64,000 nucleotides of DNA from positions 117,145 through 181,144 of the forward strand of contig JANWYJ010000021.1 of NCBI GenBank assembly GCA_025055115.1, in the 5' to 3' direction. A model generated the notes under the pieces. It was not told where the DNA came from. It did not search any database and saw nothing but the letters and a program-made list of their open reading frames with translations. The stretch comes from Gemmata sp. GTDB lineage: Bacteria; Planctomycetota; Planctomycetia; Gemmatales; Gemmataceae. The stretch's first letter is position 1. Every line of letters begins with the position of its first letter. Of the stretch, positions 26,882 to 38,200 are shown piece after piece. The translations under genes were made by a program, and so were the position numbers.

Positions 26882-28963
26882 TCATCGTCTCGTCGGGGGA
26901 TTGTTGAATGGTTCAGGGTCGAATTCGTCGCCGCGGGGGCCGGTTGTGGGTGGTTGCGCCGGTCGGCGGGTTCCGAATTCGCCTTTCGCCACGGGTGGCG
27001 GCGGTAGCGACGCTGGCCGGGGCTGGACCACGCCTGGTCCTTCGGGCGGCATGGTCCGCGTGGGCGGTGGCACCGGCACGGGGGGAACCGGAGGGGCCGT
27101 CGTGGCTGGCGGCGGGACCACCGGAGGCAGGAGCGGCTTCGACTCGTCATGCCCCGGCGGTCCTGGCGGGGGAGAAGGTAATATCGGAGCCGGCCGAGCG
27201 TCTCCCGGTGGAACTGCCGGCGGTGGCAACACCGGAATGGAGGGGATTTGCAACTCTGGAATCGACGGGAATTCCTCCTCCGATGGAACGGGCGACGCCG
27301 GTCCCTGCGGAGCCAGTGGTGGTGGCAGCGTGGCTCCGGATGTGGGCTGTGCTGGCGCCACGGGATCGGCGGCGACACTGCGCGATCGGCCGACGGCAAA
27401 GATAATCCACGCTTCTAAAGTTTGGTACATCGGGGCCTCGCGGCGATCGATGGACGCTTGCTGTTGCCCGCCGTGCGCGGTTAGTGACTTCACCAATAAC
27501 GGGCTGGCTTTGGGGTTGGCCCGGTTGATTTGCCCCGCGACAGCCCGGAGGTTGGTTCGGGTCGCTTGGGGAGTCGCTTCGTCGGGGGCGACCCGCGCCA
27601 GTTTGAACGGACCAGGATAATCGCTTTTCGCATGGCAGCCGACACATTGATTCGCGAGAAAGGGTTGAATTTGTTGGGGGAATGTCTTCACAGCCTCCGG
27701 CGCCAGCTCCCCGTCGGTGTCGCTGACGGCGGGGGGGATCGGCGGCGGAAGCGGTTTCAATTCGGTCGGGAATACGGGGGCCACAGGAGTTGTCATTTTC
27801 GGCAGTTCTGCGGGCGGGAATTCTTGCAGCGAACGCTCCAGCGAACGCGCTAATTCCGTGGCGGGGCGATAGTCGGGCTTGAGCTTCATCACTTCCCGGG
27901 CCTCACGGAGGGCCTGTTCACGAAGCCCGGCGAACATGCACCACTGCGCGACCTTCAGCCGAGCGACTGGGTCGTCGGCGGGAACCTTGGCCAGCATGAA
28001 TTGGTACACTTCATCCTTACTGGCCCCAACGAATTGCACCTGACTTTTCGGGAAGGTACGATCCAACGCCCCTTGCCGCACCACCACCGTATTGTCCGCC
28101 ACGCGCACGTGACTTCCCTCGATCAATTTGTTATCGCTGAGAACGACAAAGCGGCCGTTCATAGCCCAATCCGGGGCGGGGGCTGTGCTGTGACGTGGGG
28201 GTTCGCCGGGCGAAACGGGCGGTTGAAGCACGGGTGCCGGCAGCGGTGTGGGCGGAGCCGGTGGTTCTGGGGCCACTGGCCGTGGGGCGGGCAGTGGTTT
28301 GGGAGATGGCAAGGGTTGAGGACTTGGCGGCATTGTCGAAGCCGTCGGCTCATCGACCATCGGCACTGGAACGATGGGTGCCACCGGCGTTTGGTTGGAT
28401 TTCTCCGGTGTCGATGGCTGAATTTGGTTGGATTTCTCCGGTGTCGATGGCTGAAGCGGTTGGGTCGCGCTGGGCGATCCTTCCGCCGATGGTAGCATGG
28501 GCGATGCGATAGGTTGTGATGGTGCCGACGGCTGCGGCATCGTTCCCACGACCGGCAGTTTCGGCGCGGCCTCCGGGGGGGACAGAACAATCGGCTCAGG
28601 CGTGCTGGGAGCGGTGAGTTTGGGCGGTAGCGGCGGTTCTGACGCGGAGACTGGGATCACGGGGGGAACCAACGGGGGTTCCGGTTTTGTCGGCAGTGGC
28701 GGGATGGGTACAGCCACGGGGCTGACATCGGGCACAGGTCGAGGCGTTTCTTCCCCCGCTGGGGCGACCGGCGGTGCCTCAGGCGTTACAGGGGGCGGGG
28801 GAAGTTCCAATTCCCGCACATGATGCCGGACCTGCGCCACCCGCGGCGCGACCGCCGGCGCCGATTTTTTCCCCGACGACCGCACATACACGGTCAACCC
28901 CACAGCAGCTCCAGCCGCGATGAGGATCAGCCAATAGGTTGTTTTCATAGTGACGCTGGCCAT
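26882..28963 (-). CDS. Pro-rich membrane-anchored protein with a single CxxCH motif
   Basis: 693 residues. An N-terminal membrane anchor ([18 protein letters not shown]) is followed by about 220 Pro/Ala/Val-rich residues with two near-identical STPEKSNQ repeats. Then comes a compact domain ([21 protein letters not shown]) and a helical segment, and at about residue 475 [19 protein letters not shown]. That is a CxxCH heme-c or cytochrome-like site of the type in planctomycete surface proteins. A final ~170 residues are again Pro-rich. Start at ATG 28963 or 28948; neither has a good ribosome site. A classic electron-transfer role is possible but the motif alone does not prove heme attachment. 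Divergent from cinA by 45 bp. Confidence 0.75.
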   Translation of the reverse strand: MASVTMKTTYWLILIAAGAAVGLTVYVRSSGKKSAPAVAPRVAQVRHHVRELELPPPPVTPEAPPVAPAGEETPRPVPDVSPVAVPIPPLPTKPEPPLVPPVIPVSASEPPLPPKLTAPSTPEPIVLSPPEAAPKLPVVGTMPQPSAPSQPIASPMLPSAEGSPSATQPLQPSTPEKSNQIQPSTPEKSNQTPVAPIVPVPMVDEPTASTMPPSPQPLPSPKPLPAPRPVAPEPPAPPTPLPAPVLQPPVSPGEPPRHSTAPAPDWAMNGRFVVLSDNKLIEGSHVRVADNTVVVRQGALDRTFPKSQVQFVGASKDEVYQFMLAKVPADDPVARLKVAQWCMFAGLREQALREAREVMKLKPDYRPATELARSLERSLQEFPPAELPKMTTPVAPVFPTELKPLPPPIPPAVSDTDGELAPEAVKTFPQQIQPFLANQCVGCHAKSDYPGPFKLARVAPDEATPQATRTNLRAVAGQINRANPKASPLLVKSLTAHGGQQQASIDRREAPMYQTLEAWIIFAVGRSRSVAADPVAPAQPTSGATLPPPLAPQGPASPVPSEEEFPSIPELQIPSIPVLPPPAVPPGDARPAPILPSPPPGPPGHDESKPLLPPVVPPPATTAPPVPPVPVPPPTRTMPPEGPGVVQPRPASLPPPPVAKGEFGTRRPAQPPTTGPRGDEFDPEPFNNPPTRR

Positions 28964-29008
28964 AGCATTCGACCGGCGGCGCGACAAGCCCACTTCCCGG
29001 AGCGATTT

Positions 29009-30250
29009 ATGAAGGTGGAATTGATTGCCGTGGGTACCGAAATGACCACTGGGCAGAATCTCGATACCAATTCCCAATGGCTCAGCCGCCAACTGGCGGA
29101 AATCGGCATCCCGGTGGCGTTTCATACGACGGTGGCCGACAACATGGCCGATAACGTCGCCGTTTTCTCACTGGCGGCCCAGCGGTCCGATCTGGTTATC
29201 AGCACCGGGGGGTTAGGACCGACCCAAGACGACCTGACGCGGGAAGTGTTGGCCGCGGTCATCGGTGTCAAACTCGTCGAAGACCCCATGTCCCTCGCTC
29301 AGATTCAAGAAATGTTCGCCCGGCGAGGCCGGGTGATGCCAGAGCGTAATCGCGTGCAAGCCCTGATTCCCGCCGGAGCCGAAGCGATTCCCAATTCCTG
29401 TGGGACCGCTCCGGGGATTTGGGCGCAAGCGGCCCGGGCCATCCTCATCGCCTTGCCCGGGGTGCCCAGTGAAATGCACCGGATGTTCACCGAACATGTC
29501 CGACCACGGCTGCTGCGTTTGGGTGTTGGCGGTGGGGTGTTCATTCAGCGGAAAATCAACACGCTCGGGGCCGGCGAATCGGTGATCGAAGAGAAAGTCG
29601 CGGATTTGACCCGCCGCGGGCATGTTCCCGAAGTCGGGATCACGGTCAGTGATGCGGTGGTGTCGCTGCGCATTTTAGCCCGTGCCGGCTCTCTGGCCGA
29701 AGCGCAAGCGCAAATTGCCCCCGTGGAGGCCACCATCCGTGCACGCTTGGGAGATTTCGTCTACGGGATCGACGATGAAGAAATTCAGGATGTCGTTGTT
29801 CGTTTGATGCACCAGACAACCAAAACGGTCGCGACCGCCGAAAGCGTCACCGGCGGCCTGGTGGCTCATCGCATCTGCTTGGTCCCTGGGGCCAGCGATT
29901 TCTTCGCCGGTGGGGTCGTGAGTTATACCGATGAGGTGAAGGCCCGGGAACTTGGTGTGCCTCACGAACTCTTGAGGCAATATGGCGCCGTCAGCGAACC
30001 GGTGGCACAAGCGATGGCTGAGGGTGTGCGGGCACGCTTCGGCACCGATGTCGGCGTGGCGACCACCGGTTACGCCGGACCCACCGGCGGCACGGACGAT
30101 AACCCGGTGGGCACTGTCTACATCGCCATTGCGCATGCTCAGGGCACCGCGGTCACACGGTATGGTTGGATCGGCACCCGCGCCGAAGTCATGAACCGCA
30201 CTGCCAAGCTCGCCCTCAACGCCTTGCGTCTGCACCTGATGAAAAGTTAG
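29009..30250 (+). CDS. cinA: CinA-family protein (nicotinamide-nucleotide amidase / competence-damage inducible)
   Basis: 413 residues. Residues 1-170 form the MoaB/COG1058-like domain ([35 protein letters not shown]). After a linker, the C-terminal PncC amidase domain has [15 protein letters not shown] and [17 protein letters not shown]. Members salvage NMN to nicotinate mononucleotide, and the N-terminal domain has ADP-ribose pyrophosphatase activity in some. ATG 29009 has GGAG 7 nt upstream and matches the usual N-terminus; the frame extends further without homology. Its last 29 bp, including the stop, are tandemly duplicated just after the gene. Confidence 0.93.
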   Translation: MKVELIAVGTEMTTGQNLDTNSQWLSRQLAEIGIPVAFHTTVADNMADNVAVFSLAAQRSDLVISTGGLGPTQDDLTREVLAAVIGVKLVEDPMSLAQIQEMFARRGRVMPERNRVQALIPAGAEAIPNSCGTAPGIWAQAARAILIALPGVPSEMHRMFTEHVRPRLLRLGVGGGVFIQRKINTLGAGESVIEEKVADLTRRGHVPEVGITVSDAVVSLRILARAGSLAEAQAQIAPVEATIRARLGDFVYGIDDEEIQDVVVRLMHQTTKTVATAESVTGGLVAHRICLVPGASDFFAGGVVSYTDEVKARELGVPHELLRQYGAVSEPVAQAMAEGVRARFGTDVGVATTGYAGPTGGTDDNPVGTVYIAIAHAQGTAVTRYGWIGTRAEVMNRTAKLALNALRLHLMKS

Positions 30251-30280
30251 ACCCTGCGTCTGCACCTGATGAAAAGTTAG
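30222..30280 (+). repeat. Tandem duplication of the cinA 3' end
   Basis: 30222-30250 and 30252-30280 are 29-bp copies with one mismatch, a 30-bp period. The copy includes CACCTGATGAAAAGTTAG with the stop codon. The second copy is outside the gene, so the duplication did not change the protein. Confidence 0.9.
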
Positions 30281-30481
30281 CGCGCTGTAGGGCGATGGGG
30301 AGCCTGTCGCGCTGACACCATCACGTCGCCTAATCTCAGGCGCCCAACAGAATTTCCGAAAACGCTATTTCAGAAAATGCTCAACAGCGGATCAGCCGCC
30401 CCGTACTCGGGTCGGGTGGTGCCGGGGCAAAGGCTTTCGTCATCAGGGGCTCGACTTGTCGATGACCAACCGCAGATTGGG

Positions 30482-31168
30482 CTACTGGCCCAGATGACGC
30501 CGGGCTTCATCGAGGATAGCTTGTGTGGCGGTTGCTCCCACCCGTGTCACACCCAAAGCACGCACTTCCATCAAGCGTTGGAAGGTTCGAACGCCCCCGG
30601 CGGCTTTCACCTGCACCCACGCCGGGCTATGCTCGCGCATGAGCTTGAGGTCTTCGAGCGTCGCGCCGCTTTCCGCGTAGCCGGTGCTGGTTTTCACCCA
30701 ATCGGCCCGAACCTCACCACAAATGCGGCATAATTCTTTCTTATGTTCATCTTTTAAGTAAGCATTCTCGAAGATCACCTTCACCTTGGCGTTGCGGGCG
30801 TGAGCCGCTTCGACGACCGCGGCGATGTCGTGAGCGACGTAATTCCATTCCCCTGAAAGGACTTTACCAATGTTGACAACCATATCCAGTTCGGTCGCGC
30901 CGTCGTCCATAGCGCGTTCTGCTTCAAATACTTTAACGGCCGTGAGATGGCCACCATGGGGAAAACCCACCACGGTACTGGCTTGGACGCTGCTGCCAGC
31001 CAGCAGTTTTGCGGCCAATCGTACGGCATAGGGTTTGATGCAAACCGACGCCACATTCCACTCGCGTGCCAACAGGCAGCCGCGCTCAAGGTCGGCGTCG
31101 GTCAGCGTCGGTTGCAGCAGCGAGTGATCGAACATCCGGGCGAGTTCAGCCAGCGTCGGTGTTGTCAT
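30482..31168 (-). CDS. deoC: Deoxyribose-phosphate aldolase
   Basis: 228 residues. Cleaves 2-deoxyribose 5-phosphate to glyceraldehyde 3-phosphate and acetaldehyde in deoxynucleoside catabolism. FDHSLLQPTLT, VVGFPHGGH, TELDMVVNIG (catalytic Asp) and WVKTSTGYAESGAT (Schiff-base Lys) are the DeoC class I signatures, and KAAGGVRTF the phosphate-binding loop. ATG 31168 is preferred over a TTG at 31186. No clear Shine-Dalgarno. It stands alone, convergent with cinA and divergent from the SH3 protein gene. Confidence 0.94.
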   Translation of the reverse strand: MTTPTLAELARMFDHSLLQPTLTDADLERGCLLAREWNVASVCIKPYAVRLAAKLLAGSSVQASTVVGFPHGGHLTAVKVFEAERAMDDGATELDMVVNIGKVLSGEWNYVAHDIAAVVEAAHARNAKVKVIFENAYLKDEHKKELCRICGEVRADWVKTSTGYAESGATLEDLKLMREHSPAWVQVKAAGGVRTFQRLMEVRALGVTRVGATATQAILDEARRHLGQ

Positions 31169-31381
31169 AAGCTTGAAGTGGGGCAATCACAACGATGAAT
31201 CAACCATCGACCAGCGACTGTCCATCATCGTCACCGGTTCGCACGCTGCGGGCTATCTTAGCGTTTCACGCAAGGGATTCCAAATCCCCGCCGCAAGACC
31301 TGGCGGACCGGGCTTGACCAAGCGTTCCTCACTGCTATGTACGTCGGCTTGGCGGGGGAGGAAATTGACGGAGGAACTGAG

Positions 31382-32602
31382 ATGCGTGGGGCCGCATTCG
31401 TCGGGTTGGTGGCGGGGGTTATCGCGGGACCCATCGCGGCGGCCGAACCAGCGATGTACCGCGCGGTGGTGACGGAAAGCGAAGTGAAGATGCGCGCCGG
31501 CCCCAGTGATTCCTTTCCCGAAACCGGAACTCTCCACCGCGATCAGGTCGTCATTGTTGAACGCGAAGAAAACAATGGCTGGTTGGCAATCACCGCACCC
31601 CATGATGCCGTCAGTTGGATTGCGTTTGCGTTTGTCGAAGACCTGGCTCCCCAGAAACCTACACCTAAAAACGGTTTTGTACACAGTGAAGGGGAAGTGA
31701 CAATTGCTGCCGGCAAGCCGGGGGAATTCCAACCACTCCATACTCGTCGGCAGAAAATCCCTCAGGGAACACGGGTGCTGCTGATCGGACCGCCGGTGGA
31801 GTTTGCCGGTAAAAAATGGTGGCCGATCGCCCCGCCGCCTGGCGATGTACGCTACATTCCCAAAACCGCTGTGCGCTTCGATCAACCCCATCACCCGCAC
31901 TTCACCGTGCGGATTACCGAAAGTAATACGTCAGGCTCCAGTCCTGGTGCTACAAGTTCAACAGCGCCGACCAACGATCGAGTGGCTTCATCACCATCCC
32001 CCAGCCCTCTTGCGCCGGCACAGAGCACCCCTCCCCGCCCCGCCATCCATCACCCCTTGTGGACCCAAGCGGAAGCCGCGGAACGCGATAACCGCCTGGC
32101 TGACGCGGAAAAAGCCTACTTTGAACTCGCCGCTCTCATGAACGGCCCTGGTGGCGACCACGATATTGCCAACCTGTGCTATACACGCATCCATGCCCTG
32201 CGCGAGAAGAAACGGAACACCCTCGCGTCGCAACCGTTGGCCCCGGGCGTGCCACCACCGGCCAAAGACGATCGCGGGGTTCGTCCCGGAACGCCTCAAC
32301 CACTTCCCGCAGCCGATAGTCGTTCCAACACCACCCGCCCGTCACAACCCACCGATCCACGGGGCCAATGGAGCGGTCCGGGAATGCTTTTACGTTCAGC
32401 CGTCACGCTCGACGGGCTAAACCGCAAGACCTACCTTCTGGAAAGTTCCCCCGGTGAGGTGAAAATGTACGTGTTGGCCGCTCCAGGGGTTGATCTGGAG
32501 AAGTATCTGGGCCAGCGGGTGGAAGTGTATGGTGTGCTGCAAACCCGCCCGGGGTTAAAGAAACCCTACATGGAAGCTTTCGCCGTCGAAGCGGCCCGCT
32601 GA
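31382..32602 (+). CDS. Secreted SH3-like domain protein
   Basis: 406 residues. Signal peptide of about 20 residues (GAAFVGLVAGVIAGPIAAAEP). A bacterial SH3 domain follows (residues ~26-85: VKMRAGPSDSFPETGTLHRDQ to GWLAIT), then a second SH3-like module (~100-165). About 130 Ser/Pro/Ala-rich residues with a short helical TPR-like piece (EAAERDNRLADAEKAYFEL) come next. The C-terminal ~80 residues form a beta-rich domain (VKMYVLAAPGVDLEKYLGQRV). GGAGG lies 7 nt before the ATG. Such proteins bind peptidoglycan or surface partners; the target here is unknown. Confidence 0.85.
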   Translation: MRGAAFVGLVAGVIAGPIAAAEPAMYRAVVTESEVKMRAGPSDSFPETGTLHRDQVVIVEREENNGWLAITAPHDAVSWIAFAFVEDLAPQKPTPKNGFVHSEGEVTIAAGKPGEFQPLHTRRQKIPQGTRVLLIGPPVEFAGKKWWPIAPPPGDVRYIPKTAVRFDQPHHPHFTVRITESNTSGSSPGATSSTAPTNDRVASSPSPSPLAPAQSTPPRPAIHHPLWTQAEAAERDNRLADAEKAYFELAALMNGPGGDHDIANLCYTRIHALREKKRNTLASQPLAPGVPPPAKDDRGVRPGTPQPLPAADSRSNTTRPSQPTDPRGQWSGPGMLLRSAVTLDGLNRKTYLLESSPGEVKMYVLAAPGVDLEKYLGQRVEVYGVLQTRPGLKKPYMEAFAVEAAR

Positions 32603-33058
32603 GGCAAATTCCTTCTAGCGAACACAACGGAGTGAACGATACTCGCCTCACGGAGTTGCGACGACAAAGCAGCCTGATGAGGCGAAAGCCATCCGCCGGA
32701 GTCACCCTGCGCGCGCGGGTGTTGCGAGGCTCGGCCGCCCTGTGTTCTCATGTTCTATATGTGCGTATGTTCAATAATGATCAGGACTTCGGCGCGACAT
32801 TCTCACAATCGCTGATGTTCCACAAGGCAGATCGTATCACAAATCGACCGCAGCAAGGAATGAAGTGGGTCGATTCACCGACTGGGTCAGATCGAGGTCC
32901 ACAGGCTTTAGCGTCGCATCCAACGTCAGCAGTTCGCAACTCGGAGACGGAAGAGCTGGGCGCCCACTCCACCTGCGGCGGAGTCGCTCGGCTCGAAGAG
33001 TTGGTGGGCCAGTGGGGTAAAACCGCCACAACGATGGCCCACACGAGGTACACTGCCG
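32603..33058. other. Non-coding gap, nothing recognised
   Basis: 456 bp between the convergent SH3 protein and cyclase-fold genes. Open frames here have no homology, ribosome site or codon bias. I see no tRNA, terminator-like inverted repeat or repeat array. Confidence 0.5.
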
Positions 33059-34210
33059 TTACTTCTGCAGAATTGGCAGGTAGTTGTTGGGCAATTGGAG
33101 AATGATGAGACTCATTGCCGTGGCATAGGCGGTGCCGTGGTATTGGTCACTCCACACCCCGCTGCTATTGCGGGCGCGATGGAGCAGTTCATCGCGAATC
33201 GCCGGGAACCATGTACGCCAGTAATCGCCCCCCGCCGTCCACATGGCCAAGGCAGCGTAATATTGGCCGTAATAGTAGTGTTGTGGGGGGATTTCCCGTT
33301 GGTTGAATTGCCGGCCGGGGGTGAATTGTTGCAAGTAGCGTAACCCGCGTTGGATGGCCTTGGCGTTGACTTCTTCATCTTCGGGGACACTGGCGCTATA
33401 AAGCCCGACAATCGCGGCCGCGGTGCGGGCGAATGCCGAGAAACCTTGATTCTGACTGCGGAAGTAGCTGAAGCCACCATCCGGCATCTGGCATTCGCGG
33501 ATGTAGCGTGAACCGTCGCGGATGACGTTTTTGCGCACAAACACCCCGGCATTGCGCGCTGCCCGCAAAGCCATCATGATCGCCACCGTCACGGACACGT
33601 CCGCATAGGCGGCACGCGGTTCGTAGCGCCAACCCCCTTCTTTGTTCTGTGCGGCCACGGAAAAGGCGGTGGCCTGTTCCAACAGGGCGCGCACCTTCTT
33701 CTGCCGCTGCGGGTCGGGCAACATGCCACAGACTTCCGCCAAAAACAAGCTCATGAAGCCGTGGCTGTACATGGCACTGGGCTGATTGCCCAAACGGGTG
33801 ATCGGCCCGCCACCAGCCGTCAGAAAGCCTGGTGTGTTGCCTTTGGCCAGATCAAGGGCATAATCGACCGTTCGGGTTACCTGCTTGGCGAACGGACCCC
33901 GACCCGGTTGGTGGCCAGCTCCCAGAAGGGCCAAGCCGCACAATCCGGTGATTCCTGCGCTGGTGCCACTGGCTCGCTCAGCAAAGGAACCGTCGCTATT
34001 TTGCGCTTGGGCCAGATAATTCAAGCCGCGGTCGATGGCCACTTGCGTTTCTGGGGTGATGAATTCAGCGCCAGTATCCGAGGGGGGGGGAGCTGGGGTT
34101 GGGCTGGGGGATTGAGCCGTGCCGATCCAGTTGAGACTGCCAGCCAGCCCTACCGTCGCGGTGGCGCGGACGAAATCACGTCGGGAAATTGAGGAAGACC
34201 GCAGCAACAT
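33059..34210 (-). CDS. Tat-exported prenyltransferase/squalene-cyclase-fold protein
   Basis: 383 residues. The N-terminus SISRRDFVRATATVGLAG is a twin-arginine signal. The mature protein is an alpha/alpha barrel with QW-like repeats: AQNSDGSFAE, QNKEGGWRYEP, CQMPDGGFSYF and NSSGVWSDQYHGTAYATAM, as in squalene/hopene cyclase and prenyltransferase folds. The DxDD cyclase catalytic motif is not seen, so catalysis is doubtful; many planctomycete relatives are binding or structural proteins. It is the last gene of a minus-strand cluster (double VWA, DUF4175, secreted protein), 186 bp after the previous gene. Confidence 0.8.
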   Translation of the reverse strand: MLLRSSSISRRDFVRATATVGLAGSLNWIGTAQSPSPTPAPPPSDTGAEFITPETQVAIDRGLNYLAQAQNSDGSFAERASGTSAGITGLCGLALLGAGHQPGRGPFAKQVTRTVDYALDLAKGNTPGFLTAGGGPITRLGNQPSAMYSHGFMSLFLAEVCGMLPDPQRQKKVRALLEQATAFSVAAQNKEGGWRYEPRAAYADVSVTVAIMMALRAARNAGVFVRKNVIRDGSRYIRECQMPDGGFSYFRSQNQGFSAFARTAAAIVGLYSASVPEDEEVNAKAIQRGLRYLQQFTPGRQFNQREIPPQHYYYGQYYAALAMWTAGGDYWRTWFPAIRDELLHRARNSSGVWSDQYHGTAYATAMSLIILQLPNNYLPILQK

Positions 34211-34396
34211 CAGTTGACCTCAGCCGAGAACCTGGGGCAGGCGGTGTTCTCTTCTCCAGCCAGTTGGTCTCACCCGCGAAGCCACACGGACCACTGTTGA
34301 GGTGCCATCGGTAACCTAACTGGTTACTTCCGGCTTCGGTCTTCTGGCCCCGGAGTCGCAACACGTGGTGTTGCGGTGCCAACGCTAACCGACGGG

Positions 34397-35251
34397 TTAC
34401 TTCCGGGGCGGTGCGGGGCTAGTGGTTTTTTCCGACAGCGAGGAATAATACAGCCGCAGCAGTTCGGAATATTTGGGCGTCACGTCTTCGCGGTAGTACT
34501 GCGTCATCTGTTGCCGGAGTTTGTCGGGCAAATGGCCCCAGATATCTTTGGCCACGTCTTCTTCAAAAGGAAGCAACGATTGAGGAGCCATTTTGCCTCC
34601 GGGTTGGCCGCCCGCCACCGTGGTGGGGGCGGAGGGATTTTTTTTCGGCGGGGGTTGGCTTGCTGAGGCCGGGTTCATGGGCTGCGGTTCCCTGCTGCTG
34701 GGCGGATCTTTCTTCGCCGTGCTGTTGGGATCGCCCCGGCGGGGACGACGGCTATCGCCCATCGGCATCGGTGGGGTGTCGTTCATGCTGTTCATGGGCA
34801 TTCCCGAGTTTTGGTCCATACCGCCGCCCCTGGGCATGTCGTTTTTGTTCGAGGGGTTGTCCTTGTTGTGAGCTTTGTTGTCGGGATTGCCGGAGCTTGG
34901 TTGATTCATGGGGTTTTGTGGGGAATCCGGATTCGAGTTCGGATCGGGTGGGGGGTTGTCTGGCCGGTTCAGAAGAGCATCGATGTCTTTGAGAATTTGG
35001 TTTTGCGTCTGCCGGGTTTCAGCGCTGGTGTCGCTCTGGGCGAGTTTTTCCCCCACCTTTTTGGAATTCTGAATGATCCGTTCGATCAGCACCGCGGGGT
35101 CTTCAGCCGCGGCGGGCGGGGGCGCAGGGGCGCGTGTGCCATCGGGACGAATTTCGCGTGGCATGGGCGCCACCGGCGGTTGGCCGCTCACCAGCTGGCC
35201 CGAGGCGGCCAGTGTTGTGCCCACGAATACGAAGAAGGATAACCCGCGCAT
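34397..35251 (-). CDS. Secreted low-complexity protein in the DUF4175/VWA cluster
   Basis: 284 residues. Signal peptide LSFFVFVGTTLAASGQLVSG. Next is a predicted coiled-coil-like stretch (AVLIERIIQNSKKVGEKLAQ), then ~120 residues of Asn/Pro/Gly/Met/Ser low complexity. A short C-terminal helical domain has WGHLPDKLRQQMTQYYRED and SELLRLYYSSL. The Leu/Tyr-rich C-terminal block recurs in planctomycete cluster members of unknown function. Its start ATG overlaps the stop of the upstream DUF4175 gene by one base (TGATG), so translation is probably coupled. Confidence 0.75.
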   Translation of the reverse strand: MRGLSFFVFVGTTLAASGQLVSGQPPVAPMPREIRPDGTRAPAPPPAAAEDPAVLIERIIQNSKKVGEKLAQSDTSAETRQTQNQILKDIDALLNRPDNPPPDPNSNPDSPQNPMNQPSSGNPDNKAHNKDNPSNKNDMPRGGGMDQNSGMPMNSMNDTPPMPMGDSRRPRRGDPNSTAKKDPPSSREPQPMNPASASQPPPKKNPSAPTTVAGGQPGGKMAPQSLLPFEEDVAKDIWGHLPDKLRQQMTQYYREDVTPKYSELLRLYYSSLSEKTTSPAPPRK

Positions 35252-38200
35252 CAGGGATTCTCCGGTTCGGGCGGGGTGCTGTCATTCTTCAACATCCGCG
35301 CCATTTGTTCGAACAGTTCGGCGATTTCGGCTTGCGCTTGTTGCAGTTCGCGCAGTTCGGCTTTGGCGTCGTCGGACAGTTCGACCCCCTCGGGGTGGTT
35401 TTGGGCGAATTCCGCGGTGCGTTCATTGAGTTCGGCTTGCAAGGCCCGCAGCACCTTCAGTTGCGCCAGGGGAGGCACGAGGTCGGCGGCGCGGCCGGCC
35501 TCGGGGGGGGCTGGCGGCATGCCAGCTGCGGGGGGCGTTTTCGGGGTGGCGCCGGGTTGTTTTTGCGGTTCTTCGGGTTGCAGGGCATCGGCGAGTTGTT
35601 GCAAGCGGCGCAGGGCGAGGTCGAGTGGCCGCACGACTTTCCGATCGAGGGTGGTTTCGAGTTCGGGATCGTAGGCTGCGGCCAGGTCGGCATCGTCGCA
35701 GCGACGTTGGATGATGGTGCGAGCGCGGCTGTTGGCCGTGGCCGCTTCGGTGAGTAAGCGGGCAAAGACTGGGAACGGCTGAAAGTCGGCTTCGGCCACT
35801 TTTTGCAATTCGCTGGCCAGTTCGCTGAGGCGAATCGATTCCAGATCGGAATAGCTGGTGAGTAGCACGCGGCTCCAGCCACGTTCTTTGGCGACTTCGC
35901 CATGAATGCGGTGCGTTTCGGCCAGCGCGGCTTTCTGGCGTTCCCGGAGCGATTTCACCACATCGGCCAGTTGGCGGCGTTGTTCGTCGGAGAGTTGCCG
36001 TCCGGCCTGTTCGGCGGCCACATCGAGTTTGTCACGCCCGGTATCGAGTTGGTCGACGGCCTCGGCTTGGGCGCGGTTGGCGGGAAGGCCTTTTTCGAGG
36101 TCATCGCGGGCGGTTTCCATCTTGTCGAGGGCTGCGCGGAGGTCGCGGGTAACGTCGTCGGCGCGTTCACGGCGGAGTCGTTGGAGGAGTTCGCGGCCCC
36201 GGTCGATGAGGCGTTCTTGCTCGGCCGCTAGAGCCTTCAACGCGGCTTGGCGTTGGTCGGGGTCGGCGAGCCGACTGGCCGCTTCCGCTTTTCGCCGCAA
36301 TTCGTCTTGGGCCTCGGCCAGGGCATCCAGTTCGTCGGCCCGGGCTTTGAGAGCTTGAGGCTTGGCCAATTCCGGCACCGCATCGACGGGTCGTTCGGCG
36401 AGGGCGTCCGCGAGGGCTTCCAGACGTTTGACGGTGGATTGAAGCGACGTGGTGGCCGCTGCTTGTTGGTTGCGGCGCAGTGACTCAGCGGCTTGGCGGA
36501 TGTCATCGGCGAGGCCTTGCCCGTGGGCCGCCGCCAGACCTCGACGCAGAGCGCTGGCTTCGGCTTCAGCTTGACGCGCGGCGTAACGGAGGTCTGTGGC
36601 GGCGGTCTGAGCCGCATCGGCTTGCGCTTGCAGGGCGGATTTCTCGAGGGGGTTGGTGGTATCCACAGCTTGTCGGCGCAGCTGCGCGGCGGTGGCGTCG
36701 AGGGCCGTGGCTTGGGCGTGGAGGTCGGCCGCCTGCTTATCTTTCTCCACGGCCAGACGGGCGGCGCGGCCGATGAGCTGTCCGGCTTGTTCAGCCAGTT
36801 GCTCGACTTTCGTCGCAGCTCGGTTGAGATGGCTTTGTTCTTCGACTGTGGGCTTCCATTGGCCTTCAGCAACCCGTTGTTTGAGTTGTTCCTGATCGGC
36901 CAGTTGCCGCAGAAGTGTATCGCGGAGAACTCGGGCCTCACTGCGGATTTCCCCCGCTCCTCCCCATTGTGAGAGCAAGTCGAGCAGGGCGGTGGCAGTG
37001 TTTTCGATATTCTTCTGATGCCGGATGGTGCGGCGGAGGGCATCGTGGAGTAGTTCGGCATGCTCGGGGCGGGGGGGCTGACCAGCCAGTTGCCGGGCAT
37101 CGGCGAGATGTTGCTCCGCGGTGGCCAGGTCCCGTTCGACCATTCGGCGGAATTCCTGGGCAACCATCTCGACGCGCTGCGTGGTCGGCGAGGGAGGCAG
37201 GTTGTTGGTGGTCACGGTGGCCTGAAGCCAGTCTGCCCGCGCCCGGAGTCCGTCGCGGGGGTCGGCGACTTTGCCGCGGAGTTGTTGCTGAATGCGCTCA
37301 GCGCTGACCAGTTGATCCCGGTCTGCCGGACGGAGTGTTCCCCCCGGTTGAACCTCAACAGGCAACACTTTCTCTTTGGCATCGCGTTGTTGGTCGCGCA
37401 GGCGGATCAACTCAGGCCGCAAAGCCGCCAGTTCCCGCTGCAGCCACGCCTCAATAACTTCGGCAGTCGCAATGCGCATGGCGACTTCGCTACTACTGCG
37501 CCCCGGCCCTTTGAGGGGTGAGACATCATCCCAATCGGTAGCCGCGACCCGCAGGATGAGCCAATCGCCCGGGCGCAGGGGCTGACCATCATCGCGGACA
37601 AAATGAGACACGGGGATAGCACGAGTGATTGCCACAATACCCCACGGTGGAATGTCGGCGACCAGTGGCCCACCGGCGAGCATCGCCAAGGCGGTCGGAG
37701 AAACGTTGGGCACTTGCGCTAACGGCAACGTTCGCAGTGGGCCTTCCGGACGGGTCCGATATTCCACAAACATCGCCCGCAGTCCGTAGAGGGAATCTTC
37801 GGCCGTGGTTTGAAGAACGATGGTGGCCGACGGTGTTAACAGCGGTGGATCGGTGCCGATGAGCGGCCGTGTTAGAACGACGGTGGGCACAGGATCGGGT
37901 GTCAGTCGGATTTCTAGCAGTTGCGTTCCCGTCAGACCGGTGGTGTCGGTCAGCTTCAACGCGTAAGTTCCCGACAAAAGCGGGGTGAACTGGGCCATCA
38001 TCCGGGTGCGATCACCGGACAGCATCAGGGGAATATCGGCGGTGAATGACTGGGCCAGTTGGTGCAACCCGATTGCGGCCAAGGGGTTCCGCGGCCCCAG
38101 GGGAATGACCGCCATGCCCTGCAGGATGCTGGTGCGATCACCGATGTAGGTTAAAGTCGCGGCGGCAAGCGGTACTTCGGTGGCGGCCTGAAACTGGAGC

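Noticed and set aside
26808..27620. Gly-rich plus-strand frame of 270 codons
   Set aside because: It is the antisense shadow of the Pro-rich gene (Pro codons read as Gly on the other strand).
32632..33105. 157-codon plus-strand frame before the cyclase-fold gene
   Set aside because: No homology or ribosome site, and its end overlaps the 3' end of the real minus-strand gene.
36480..36972. Plus-strand frames inside the DUF4175 gene
   Set aside because: Shadow frames of a GC-rich coiled-coil coding region; the minus-strand frame is far longer and has domain support.
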